A stretch of 34,193 bases of DNA, taken from contig JBFKVA010000017.1 of NCBI GenBank assembly GCA_041635475.1, positions 1 to 34,193 on the forward strand, in the 5' to 3' direction. Each line of letters begins with the position of its first letter. Position 1 is the first letter of the stretch. This DNA is from GCA-020352575 sp041635475 (GTDB lineage: Bacteria > Actinomycetota > Acidimicrobiia > Spongiisociales > JAENVV01). Made by a program: the position numbers and the translations under genes. Positions 1 to 6,902 of this stretch are shown here, piece after piece. The notes beneath the pieces are model-generated. The model did not search any database. It saw only the letters and a list, made by a program, of their open reading frames with translations, and was not told the DNA's origin.

Positions 1-294
1 ACACCCCAGGGCCCCGGCCGCGACCGTGGCCATGCGGGCCGCGCTCATCTCGCCCGCCAGGCCGGTTCCCGCGTTGGCGTTGCCCGAGTTGAGAACGACG
101 GCCTGGGCGTAGCCGTTGGCGACGTGCTCCCTGGACAGTCGTACCGGGGCGGCGGCGGCCAGGTTGGTCGTGAAGACGGCGGCGGCCACCACGGGACGGT
201 CGGCCGCCACGATGGCGAGGTCGAGGAGGCCGGGGGCCTTGATGCCGCAGTGAACCCCGCCCGCCACGAACCCCTTCGGGAGTGTCACGCTCAC
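1..294 (-). CDS. argJ: Glutamate N-acetyltransferase / amino-acid acetyltransferase ArgJ, N-terminal part (runs off the window)
   Basis: ArgJ transfers the acetyl group from N-acetylornithine to glutamate (and may also use acetyl-CoA), the recycling step of cytoplasmic arginine biosynthesis. The 98 visible codons start at a GTG whose bases overlap the argC stop (GTGA) and include typical ArgJ N-terminal signatures: GFVAGGVHCGIK near residues 8-19, a VFTTN segment, and VLNSGNANAGTG near residues 67-78, the glycine/asparagine-rich stretch of the family. The autocleavage threonine lies beyond the window. The overlap with argC implies a translationally coupled argC-argJ operon. The only other nearby start, an ATG five bases upstream in another frame, hits a stop within three codons, which supports the GTG. 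Confidence 0.93.
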   Translation of the reverse strand, partial: MSVTLPKGFVAGGVHCGIKAPGLLDLAIVAADRPVVAAAVFTTNLAAAAPVRLSREHVANGYAQAVVLNSGNANAGTGLAGEMSAARMATVAAGALGC

Positions 295-1316
295 GGCATC
301 CACCCGTGGAGCGGGAGTCCGGTTTCCTCCTCCAGCCCGAGCATGAGGTTGGCCGCCTGCACCGCTTGGCCGGCGGCCCCCTTCACGAGGTTGTCGATGG
401 CCCCAATGACGATGACCTGGTGCGACGAACGGTCGAGGTAGGCGGTAACAAGGGCCCGGTTCGAGTTCACGACCCACCGCGACTGGGGCGGATGATCGAC
501 CACGTCCACGAACGGCCGGCCCGCATAGGCGTCCCGCAGCCCTTCAAGGAGGTCGGCACGCGTGATGTGATCAGAGGTGGCCGGGGCGGTCGTCGTGGCC
601 ACGATTCCCCGCTGCATGGGCACGAGGTGAGGAGTGAACGTGACGCTCACCGCCTCGTGGCCCGCCGCGAGCTCGAGGGCCATCTCCATTTCGGGACGAT
701 GGCGATGCGTAGCCACCGCATACGCCACGACACCCTCGTCTATGGAGCCGAAGAGGTACTGCTCGGCCATCTTCCGCCCAGCTCCGCTCACACCGGAGAC
801 GGCGTTGACGATGATGCTCGACGGTTCGATGAAGCCTGCGGCCAGCAGCGGCGCCACCCCCAACACCGTGGCGGTCGGGTAACAGCCCGGTGATGCGACC
901 GTGGACGCTCCCGTGCAGTCGAAGAGCTCCGGCAGGCCGTACGTCCAGGAGGCGAGATCGTCGGGGTAGGGGTGGGGCGTCCCGTAGGCGGCCAGGTAGC
1001 GATCCTCGCTGTCCAGCCGGTAGTCGGAGCCGAGGTCGATGACCCTCGCACCCCGCCGGGCCAGGGTCCTGCCGGGGTCGGCAGAGCTGCCGTGGGGGAG
1101 GGCGAGGAACGCCACGTCAACGTCGGGGATGTCGTCGGGGTCGTTGCTCCCGAGCACACGGTCGCCACCGCTGAGGTGCGGATGCACCGAGCCCAGGTGC
1201 ATCCCGGATTGGGTGTGGGCTCCGAGGTGGACGAGATGGAGGTCCGGGTGGCTGTCCACGAACCGCACGAGTTCTCCACCGGCGTATCCGGACGCCCCGA
1301 GGATTGCCGTCTTCAT
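291..1316 (-). CDS. argC: N-acetyl-gamma-glutamyl-phosphate reductase ArgC
   Basis: ArgC reduces N-acetylglutamyl phosphate to the semialdehyde with NADPH in arginine biosynthesis. The 341-residue product has the usual family length. It shows the N-terminal Rossmann motif GASGYAGGE (residues 8-16) and the catalytic cysteine in SPGCYPTA, followed by a semialdehyde dehydrogenase dimerisation domain ending in the typical DNLVKGAAGQAVQ segment. The stop overlaps the argJ start by four bases. The ATG at 1316 is preferred because the Rossmann strand begins at residue 2 and a TATAGT -10 element ends only nine bases upstream, leaving almost no leader. The cassette is preceded by two 20-bp-spaced TGACTAT repeats. 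Confidence 0.96.
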   Translation of the reverse strand: MKTAILGASGYAGGELVRFVDSHPDLHLVHLGAHTQSGMHLGSVHPHLSGGDRVLGSNDPDDIPDVDVAFLALPHGSSADPGRTLARRGARVIDLGSDYRLDSEDRYLAAYGTPHPYPDDLASWTYGLPELFDCTGASTVASPGCYPTATVLGVAPLLAAGFIEPSSIIVNAVSGVSGAGRKMAEQYLFGSIDEGVVAYAVATHRHRPEMEMALELAAGHEAVSVTFTPHLVPMQRGIVATTTAPATSDHITRADLLEGLRDAYAGRPFVDVVDHPPQSRWVVNSNRALVTAYLDRSSHQVIVIGAIDNLVKGAAGQAVQAANLMLGLEEETGLPLHGWMP

Positions 1317-1323
1317 TGCGGTA

Positions 1324-1350
1324 TGACTATACAGCTCTTCGGTTGACTAT
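1324..1350 (-). promoter_or_regulatory. Probable argC promoter with two direct repeats
   Basis: On the minus strand a TATAGT hexamer (1331-1326) lies nine bases before the argC ATG, so a transcript would begin within about three bases of the start codon. The heptamer ATAGTCA (TGACTAT on the plus strand) occurs at 1324-1330 and again at 1344-1350, exactly 20 bp apart. This may be an operator. It does not match the classical ARG box. Confidence 0.45.
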
Positions 1351-1372
1351 GCGAACGGCCCTCGGAGGCCAA

Positions 1373-1816
1373 TCACCCCCCACCCAGGGTGACGGCAATG
1401 AGGAGGATACCGAGGGAGACGGCCATACCGACGTCGGCAAGCACCTTTGTTCGGGTGTTCACGCCCCGTGAGGCCATGATCCCGTGGACGGCGGCCAGGA
1501 TGATGGCGCCGAGGAAGAGGATGATCTTGAGGCCGAGCCAGAACCCGTAGTTGGGGATGGTGCCCTTTCCCAGGTCGAAGGCGCGGTACGACAACGCGAA
1601 GCCGGTGGCGAGTTGCAGCGGAATCCCCACGTACGACACGACGCTGGCGAACCGGCGGGCCACCGCGGTCTGGGCCGCCACCACCCGCTCGTGGCTCCCC
1701 TCCACCCGCCTGAGGGCCGGGGTCACGACGAGCCCAAACGTCATCTGCCCACCTATCCAGAGGATGGCCCCGATGATGTGGAAGAAGCGGACGACGGTCC
1801 ATGCATCGACGGTCAT
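1373..1816 (-). CDS. Small CopD-like four-helix membrane protein
   Basis: The 147-residue protein is mostly hydrophobic, with about four transmembrane helices near residues 8-30, 58-78, 91-113 and 123-145. The first helix carries FFHIIGAILWIGGQM, with a histidine and a GG pair, and a further histidine (AAVHGIM) lies in the third helix. This resembles the CopD/DUF2269-type family of small integral membrane proteins whose helical histidines may bind haem or copper. Substrate and role are not known here. The ATG follows a TAGCCT hexamer by six bases, the spacing expected for a leaderless message. It lies between the peptidase and argC but shares no overlap with either. Confidence 0.7.
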   Translation of the reverse strand: MTVDAWTVVRFFHIIGAILWIGGQMTFGLVVTPALRRVEGSHERVVAAQTAVARRFASVVSYVGIPLQLATGFALSYRAFDLGKGTIPNYGFWLGLKIILFLGAIILAAVHGIMASRGVNTRTKVLADVGMAVSLGILLIAVTLGGG

Positions 1817-1822
1817 CCTGCA

Positions 1823-1828
1823 AGGCTA
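1823..1828 (-). promoter_or_regulatory. Probable -10 element, leaderless start of the CopD-like gene
   Basis: TAGCCT on the minus strand, six bases before the ATG at 1816. No clear -35. It belongs to the recurring TANNNT-N6/7-start pattern of this window. Confidence 0.5.
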
Positions 1829-1859
1829 CGCCCTTCGGCTCGCACCCCGGCGAATGCCC

Positions 1860-3386
1860 TCACCCGTCCAGCGGCGTGTACGCGTGACCCTCCCCCGAAA
1901 GCCACGTGTCGAAGAACCCGTCGAGTTCGCGCTCTGCCAGCCGTTCTGCGAGTGCGATGAGGTCCTCGGTGGTGACATTGGCGTACGCGTGCTCCTGGGC
2001 CCAGGCTCGGAGGAGTGTGAAGAACTCCGCGTCCCCGATCTCGACGCGGAGCGCATGGAGCACGGCTGCCCCGCCCACGTAGGCCCCACCGTTGAAGAGG
2101 TCGTTGGGCGCCGGACGTCCCGGCGCCCGCAGGGTCTTGTAGTCGTCAAAGCCGGCGGCGGCGATGCGCTCGTAGACCTCGCGACCGTTGCGATGCTCGG
2201 CCCACAGCCACTGGGCGTACGTGGCAAAGCCCTCGTTGAGCCAGATGTCCGACCAGTCCGACAGGCTCACGCTGTTGCCGAACCACTGGTGGGCGGCTTC
2301 GTGGACGACCACCGTCGTCTTGAGGGCCCACACGTCGTGGGTGGAGAGGGTCTGGGTCTCCAACGCCCCTCCGAATTCGGCGTCGAGCGCCAGCGTTCCG
2401 TAGGTATCGAAGGGGTAGGGACCGAACACACCGATCATCCACTCGAGGATCTCCCCGACTTCTGCGAGTTCCTCCAGGAGCGAAGGCGCGAGGTCGGGAT
2501 CGACGTAGTCCCGGATGGCGACACCCCCGATCGGATCACGGTCGATGCGCCGGAACTCACCGACCGCCAGCGGGATGAGATAGCTGGCGACTGGATGGGC
2601 GTGCTCCCACACGAATGTGGTTCCGCCTCCCTCGGCTGGGGCCTCCCCGGCGAGGACTCCCCCGGCAATACCCACGAAGCCATCGGTGACCGTGATGCTG
2701 ATCAGGTACGTCGCCTTGTCGAGCGGATGATCGTTGGCCGGGAACCAGGTGGTGGCGCCTGCCGGCTCGGAGACGGCGAACCACGTGTCCTCTGCCGCCT
2801 GGATGCCCACGGTGAACGGGACCGCCGGGTCCGAGATCGGGTGAGGTCGCCCGCCGTAGGCAAGCGTCACCGTGTGGCGTTCCCCGGCGGCGGCCCGGAA
2901 CGGGATCCTCGACTCGGACGTGGACTCGGGGGTGTGCTTGACCTGGGTGCCATCGACGGCGGCCTCGTGCACCGCCAGTGTGCCGGTGTCGATGACGATC
3001 GAGGTGAGGTCCTCGGTGGCCTCGATGAGCAGGGTGGCGTGTCCCGAGAACTGGTCATCGGCGATCGCCCGGAAGTCGAGGTCGAGGTCGACGTGGATGA
3101 CGTCGTATCCGCTGTTGCCCAGCCGTGGGTAGAACGAGTCGCCGATCGACGCCCCCCCGTGCCCGTCCCGTACGCCCGCATACGCCTCCCGGGTGGTGGC
3201 CACCGTGGTGCTGGGAACGGTCGTCGTGGTGGTCGCGATCAGCCCGGTCGGTGGAGGAGCAGGCACGGATGTGGTCGGGGTCGACGAGGTGGACGTCGGA
3301 CCACTCGCGGGCAGGGTCGACGGCGCCGGCGCCGTGCACGCCCCGACGGCGAACATGAGTGCACACGGCAGGATCAGGCGCTTCAC
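1860..3386 (-). CDS. M1-type zinc metallopeptidase lipoprotein
   Basis: This is a predicted secreted, lipid-anchored peptidase of 508 residues. From the GTG at 3386 the protein begins with a short basic segment, a hydrophobic core and a lipobox ending VGAC, then a Thr/Pro/Ser-rich linker to about residue 70. The catalytic domain has HEAAH at residues 362-366 and NEG with Glu385, giving HEXXH-X18-E, the M1 zinc site. The usual exopeptidase GAMEN motif is replaced by GALET. It is shorter than typical M1 aminopeptidases because it ends soon after the catalytic domain. An upstream in-frame ATG at 3500 would put the signal peptide internally and overlap cca, so the GTG is chosen; a TACGCT lies six bases before it. 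Confidence 0.88.
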   Translation of the reverse strand: MKRLILPCALMFAVGACTAPAPSTLPASGPTSTSSTPTTSVPAPPPTGLIATTTTTVPSTTVATTREAYAGVRDGHGGASIGDSFYPRLGNSGYDVIHVDLDLDFRAIADDQFSGHATLLIEATEDLTSIVIDTGTLAVHEAAVDGTQVKHTPESTSESRIPFRAAAGERHTVTLAYGGRPHPISDPAVPFTVGIQAAEDTWFAVSEPAGATTWFPANDHPLDKATYLISITVTDGFVGIAGGVLAGEAPAEGGGTTFVWEHAHPVASYLIPLAVGEFRRIDRDPIGGVAIRDYVDPDLAPSLLEELAEVGEILEWMIGVFGPYPFDTYGTLALDAEFGGALETQTLSTHDVWALKTTVVVHEAAHQWFGNSVSLSDWSDIWLNEGFATYAQWLWAEHRNGREVYERIAAAGFDDYKTLRAPGRPAPNDLFNGGAYVGGAAVLHALRVEIGDAEFFTLLRAWAQEHAYANVTTEDLIALAERLAERELDGFFDTWLSGEGHAYTPLDG

Positions 3387-3392
3387 CGCCGC

Positions 3393-3398
3393 AGCGTA
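3393..3398 (-). promoter_or_regulatory. Probable -10 element, leaderless start of the peptidase gene
   Basis: TACGCT on the minus strand, six bases before the GTG at 3386. It sits in the 41-bp gap after cca, so the peptidase may be transcribed independently. Confidence 0.5.
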
Positions 3399-3427
3399 CC
3401 GGGAGCCCCCGGATGTTGGCCGACCGG

Positions 3428-4852
3428 CTACTCCTTGGGAGGCTTCGGCGCCGGCCTCGCGGTCGGGTCGGGGACCGCCATCCCCTCCCCTGCCGCCCAC
3501 TCGGCGACGATCCGGTACGCCTCATCCGCGTCGTAGGGTCCCGCTTCGATCCGGTGCTCGTAGAGGAGGCCCATGACCGTTCCCACCCGGGGCCCGGGAG
3601 GGATTCCGAGATAGGCCATGACTTGCGTCCCGTCGATCGGCGGTCGCAAGGCAGCGAGTTCCTCCTGCTCCCTCAGGACGGCGATCCGCTGCTCGAGTTC
3701 GTCGATCCGGTCCTGGATCACCTTGGCCCGCTTGCGGTTCTTCGTCGTCACGTCGGCCCGCACGAGGTCGTTGAGGTCATCGAGCAGGTGGCCGGCGTCC
3801 CGTACGTACCGGCGAACCGCCGAGTCGGTCCATCCCATGCCGAACGTGTGTGGGCGAAGGTGAAGGAACACGAGCTGGCCCACGTCCCTGACCGTTTCCC
3901 GCGGGTACCTCAGTTCCCGCAGGCGCTGGCGGGCCATGCGTGCGCCCACGACTTCGTGGTGGTGGAACGACACGCCGTTCTGGCCGTACTCCCGGGTCTC
4001 CGGCTTGCCGATGTCATGCAGCATCGCCGCCAGCCGCAGACGCAGTCGGGGGGCCGTGCTCTCGACGACTGCGATCGTGTGGGACAGCACGTCCTTGTGC
4101 CGGTGATAGGGATCGATGGCATGGGCGAGGTCGGCGAATTCGGGGACGAAGTGCTCGGCCAGGCCGGACCGAACGAGGCCCCACAAGGCAACCGCCACAT
4201 TGTCACCGACCAGCAGCTTGTCGAGTTCGTCCCTGATGCGCTCGGCCGAGATGATCTCGAGCCTCCCGGCCATCTCCTCCACCGCCTCCACGGCGGCCCG
4301 ATCCGGTTCGAACCCGAGGGCGGACACGAAACGGTAGAGCCGGAGCATCCGGAGGGGATCGTCACTGAACGAGACCTCCGGCCCGATCGGTGTCCTCAGG
4401 CGTCCTCGGGCCAGGTCCTCCAAGCCTCCGAACGGGTCGATGAGATCACGCTCCAGGACGTCGAGGGCCATCGCGTTGACCGCGAAGTCCCGTCGGGAGA
4501 GGTCCGTCTCGATGTCGTCGGAGTACTCGACGTGGGGCTTGCGCGAGTCGTCGCGGTACACCTCCTTGCGGAAGGTCGTGACCTCGTACGTGTGCCCGTC
4601 GATCACGAGCCCAATCGTGCCGAACGCCTCCCCCACGGTGAAGATCGTCCCCTGGCCCTCGAGGATTCCCTGGGTCTCGGGCGGCCGCGCATCGGTCGTG
4701 AAGTCGAGGTCCACGGCGTCCCGACCCAAGAGGGCATCCCGGACCGATCCCCCGACGAGGTACAGCCGGTGACCGGCGTCGGCGAATCGCCGCGCCAGCA
4801 GCGTTGCGGGCGCGTCGTCAGCAACGAGCCATGCGAGGCGATCCGGGATCAT
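3428..4852 (-). CDS. cca: CCA-adding tRNA nucleotidyltransferase with HD domain
   Basis: The enzyme adds or repairs the 3' CCA end of tRNAs. The 474-residue product shows the class II nucleotidyltransferase head: GGSVRD at residues 34-39 and the metal-binding DLD at 48-50, followed by the RRDFAVNAMA and RMLRLYRF neck motifs. A C-terminal HD domain has LHDIGK and HHHE. This matches the actinobacterial PcnA/CCA enzymes found beside the sigM-trx-par cluster. The ATG at 4852 is preferred over the in-frame start at 4969: the extra 39 residues are low complexity and a TATCCT lies six bases upstream of the ATG. Poly(A) polymerase is an alternative family member, but the neighbourhood favours CCA addition. 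Confidence 0.92.
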   Translation of the reverse strand: MIPDRLAWLVADDAPATLLARRFADAGHRLYLVGGSVRDALLGRDAVDLDFTTDARPPETQGILEGQGTIFTVGEAFGTIGLVIDGHTYEVTTFRKEVYRDDSRKPHVEYSDDIETDLSRRDFAVNAMALDVLERDLIDPFGGLEDLARGRLRTPIGPEVSFSDDPLRMLRLYRFVSALGFEPDRAAVEAVEEMAGRLEIISAERIRDELDKLLVGDNVAVALWGLVRSGLAEHFVPEFADLAHAIDPYHRHKDVLSHTIAVVESTAPRLRLRLAAMLHDIGKPETREYGQNGVSFHHHEVVGARMARQRLRELRYPRETVRDVGQLVFLHLRPHTFGMGWTDSAVRRYVRDAGHLLDDLNDLVRADVTTKNRKRAKVIQDRIDELEQRIAVLREQEELAALRPPIDGTQVMAYLGIPPGPRVGTVMGLLYEHRIEAGPYDADEAYRIVAEWAAGEGMAVPDPTARPAPKPPKE

Positions 4853-4858
4853 CCGGTC

Positions 4859-4864
4859 AGGATA
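4859..4864 (-). promoter_or_regulatory. Probable -10 element, leaderless start of cca
   Basis: TATCCT on the minus strand, six bases before the ATG at 4852. It helps decide the start codon. Confidence 0.55.
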
Positions 4865-4922
4865 CGGCCTTTCCTCACCGTCGGACGATGGACGACCGGA
4901 GCTCGACCCGGGATCCAACTGA

Positions 4923-4948
4923 CGGAGCCGCCCCGACGGGCGGCTCCG
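4923..4948 (-). terminator. Hairpin downstream of pilT
   Basis: An 11-bp perfect GC-rich stem (CGGAGCCGCCC / GGGCGGCTCCG) with loop CGAC lies 35 bases after the pilT stop. There is no T tract, as is common in GC-rich actinobacteria, so termination is inferred from placement. Confidence 0.5.
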
Positions 4949-4983
4949 AGTGGGTGCCAGCGCTGACACCGGACTGCGATCGG

Positions 4984-6063
4984 CTAGGCCTCCAGCAGGC
5001 CCTTCTGTTCGGCCTTGACCCTCAGGTCGTGCGGCGACGTCGCAGCTGCCAGGGCCGTCTGGAACGTGATCTTCTTCTCTTCGAAGAGGCGCAGGATGGC
5101 CTGGTCGAACGTCTGCATGCCGTAGAACTCCGACTCGGACATGACCTCGAGGAGGTTGAGGGACTCCTCCGGGTTCACGATCCGCTCGTAGACCCGGCCG
5201 TTGTTGATGAGCACCTCAACGGCCACGATCCGACCGCCGTCGACCCGTTCCAGCAGCCGCTGGGAAATGACACCGCGCAGGGTGGCGGCCATCATCATTC
5301 TCACCTGGCGCTCCTGGTGGGGTGGGAACATGTCGAGGATGCGGTTGATCGTCTCGGGGGCGTCGATGGTGTGCATCGTCGACAGCACGAGGTGGCCGGT
5401 CTCGGCGGCCCGCATGGCGGCCCGCATGGTTTCGGCGTCGCGCATCTCCCCGATGAGGATGGCGTCGGGGTCCTGGCGCAGGGCTCGGCGGATCGCCTCG
5501 TTGAAGTCGATCGTGTCCATACCGATCTCCCGCTGGGAGACGATCGAGTTCTTGTCGCGATGCAGGACCTCGATCGGGTCCTCGATCGTGATGATGTTGA
5601 GGCGCCTGTTCGTGTTCATGTAGTCGATGACCGAGGAGAGGGTCGTCGTCTTCCCGGACCCGGTGGGGCCGGTGACGAGGACGAGGCCACGGGGTTCGTG
5701 GGCCAGCTTTTCGAGGATCCGGGGCAGACCCAGCTCACCGAACGTCTTGGACACGGGCAGCACCCGGCGCAGCACGAGGGCGACGGATCCTCGCTGGCGG
5801 TAGGCGTTGACCCGGAACCGGCCCAAGCCCGACTTGCCATAGGCGAAGTCGGCTTCTCCCGTGTTCCGAAACTCGACGGCCGCTCGTTGGGTGAAGATGG
5901 CCTGGGCGTAGGCCTCTGCGTCCTCCGGGCGGAGCGGGGGAAGCGTCGTGTGATGGAGGTCGCCGTCGACGCGCATGACCGGCGGGGAGCCCGTCTTGAG
6001 GTGGAGGTCGGACGCCTCCACCTGGATCATCTTCTTGAGCAGCTCGTCGAGCGGGACCGCCAT
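4984..6063 (-). CDS. pilT: PilT-family type IV pilus retraction ATPase
   Basis: A hexameric cytoplasmic ATPase that would drive pilus retraction (twitching). The 359-residue protein has the N-terminal PilT motif ASDLHLKTGSPP near residues 17-28, the Walker A GPTGSGKTTT near residue 130, the Asp box ITIEDPIEV, the Walker B region GEMRD, and the His box TGHLVLSTMHT. The ATG at 6063 places the conserved PLDELLKKMI helix at the N terminus; a GTG 15 bases upstream is in frame but adds only five unconserved residues. No other pilus gene is in the window, so its partners must lie elsewhere. It is divergent from the GNAT gene and ends before a strong hairpin. Confidence 0.93.
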   Translation of the reverse strand: MAVPLDELLKKMIQVEASDLHLKTGSPPVMRVDGDLHHTTLPPLRPEDAEAYAQAIFTQRAAVEFRNTGEADFAYGKSGLGRFRVNAYRQRGSVALVLRRVLPVSKTFGELGLPRILEKLAHEPRGLVLVTGPTGSGKTTTLSSVIDYMNTNRRLNIITIEDPIEVLHRDKNSIVSQREIGMDTIDFNEAIRRALRQDPDAILIGEMRDAETMRAAMRAAETGHLVLSTMHTIDAPETINRILDMFPPHQERQVRMMMAATLRGVISQRLLERVDGGRIVAVEVLINNGRVYERIVNPEESLNLLEVMSESEFYGMQTFDQAILRLFEEKKITFQTALAAATSPHDLRVKAEQKGLLEA

Positions 6064-6161
6064 GTCGCAACCGTCCACGTAGGGGTTTCGGGTTATTGCA
6101 TCGGAGCCGCGCAGGCCCTCCTTGAGATGTTCGCGCCATGGGCCCCGTGCAAGGCGGACCC

Positions 6162-6167
6162 TACACT
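6162..6167 (+). promoter_or_regulatory. Probable -10 element for the GNAT / pseudokinase operon
   Basis: TACACT followed by seven bases and an ATG at 6175. Placement suggests transcription beginning at or next to that ATG, making the first ORF leaderless. Confidence 0.45.
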
Positions 6168-6174
6168 CGGGGTC

Positions 6175-6198
6175 ATGCGGTCCCCGGGAACATCATGA
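6175..6198 (+). CDS. Seven-codon leader ORF coupled to the GNAT gene
   Basis: ATG to TGA encodes MRSPGTS. It begins seven bases after TACACT, and its stop overlaps the GNAT ATG (ATGA at 6195-6198). A ribosome starting on a leaderless message could translate these codons and reinitiate on the GNAT gene, which has no Shine-Dalgarno of its own. The peptide has no recognisable attenuator content. This is an inference from layout only. Confidence 0.4.
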   Translation: MRSPGTS

Positions 6199-6902
6199 GG
6201 GTCTCCGGGTCATGGCCGGGGCTCCTCACCCTTCGTCAAGGCTTCTCCCGAGCGACCGCTCGTCCCTGGAACGACGTCTCCGACGGGGCCTCCCTCCGGC
6301 TCGAACGGGGATCCCAAGGGTTCCTCACCGCCGCGGCCGATCACCTGCTCGAACTCGGCGCTGCCTGGGTCGGGTCGCCGCCGGTGGACACATCCGGCCG
6401 CACGGTGTGGGAGCGGGCCGGCTTCGCCCCCTACCTCACCCTCGACCTGTACGGGTTCGACCTCACCCGGGCGGTCGCCGAGCCGGCCCTACCGGTCACG
6501 GACGGGGCGGTGGGGGACCTGGCCTCGGCCGTCGAGATCGACCGGCTGTCGTTCGATGACGTCTGGCAATTGGGTTCCATCGGCCTCGCCGAGGCGCGGG
6601 CGGCCACGCCCCATTCGACCTTCCTCGTCACCCGTCACGGGAAGGCGGTGTGCGGGTTCGCCATCGTCGGGGTCGGAGGAACCGTCGGGTACCTCCAACG
6701 CCTCGGGGTGCATCCGGACGCGCGGCGAGGCGGCCACGGGCGCGCGCTCCTCCTGGCCTCGCTGCGGTGGTGTCAACGCCGAGGGGCCCGCCAGCAACTC
6801 CTCAACACCCAGCCGGGAAACGACGCGGCCGCCGGCCTCTACCTCACAGAGGGGTACTCGGTGCGGGAAGGCGCTCTCTCCGTCCTGAGGTACGACGGCT
6901 GA
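6195..6902 (+). CDS. GNAT-family N-acetyltransferase (probable tandem GNAT fold)
   Basis: A 235-residue acetyltransferase-like protein; its substrate is unknown. The C-terminal half is a recognisable GNAT domain: GYLQRLGVHPDARRGGHGRAL near residues 167-186 contains the RxxGxG acetyl-CoA pyrophosphate loop, followed by an alpha-helix, an NTQPGNDAAAGLYLTEGY segment, and the closing strand. The N-terminal half ends with VWERAGFAPYLTLDLYGFDL, which looks like the final strands of a second, degenerate GNAT fold without an acetyl-CoA loop. The ATG at 6195 is the first in-frame start near the promoter and overlaps the leader ORF. The stop overlaps the pseudokinase start (TGATG), implying co-translation and perhaps a shared role. 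Confidence 0.8.
   Translation: MRVSGSWPGLLTLRQGFSRATARPWNDVSDGASLRLERGSQGFLTAAADHLLELGAAWVGSPPVDTSGRTVWERAGFAPYLTLDLYGFDLTRAVAEPALPVTDGAVGDLASAVEIDRLSFDDVWQLGSIGLAEARAATPHSTFLVTRHGKAVCGFAIVGVGGTVGYLQRLGVHPDARRGGHGRALLLASLRWCQRRGARQQLLNTQPGNDAAAGLYLTEGYSVREGALSVLRYDG

Noticed and set aside
2781..2792. CACGTG elsewhere as a second parS
   Set aside because: Other CACGTG cores (for example near 1901, 2782 and 14320) lack the flanking GTTT and AAAC arms.
1551..3536. A 661-residue plus-strand open frame over the peptidase gene
   Set aside because: Antisense to a gene with an intact zinc site and lipoprotein signal; composition is shadow-like.
4804..6198. A 464-residue plus-strand frame over pilT ending at the leader ORF stop
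   Set aside because: Antisense to pilT; only its last seven codons coincide with the proposed leader ORF.
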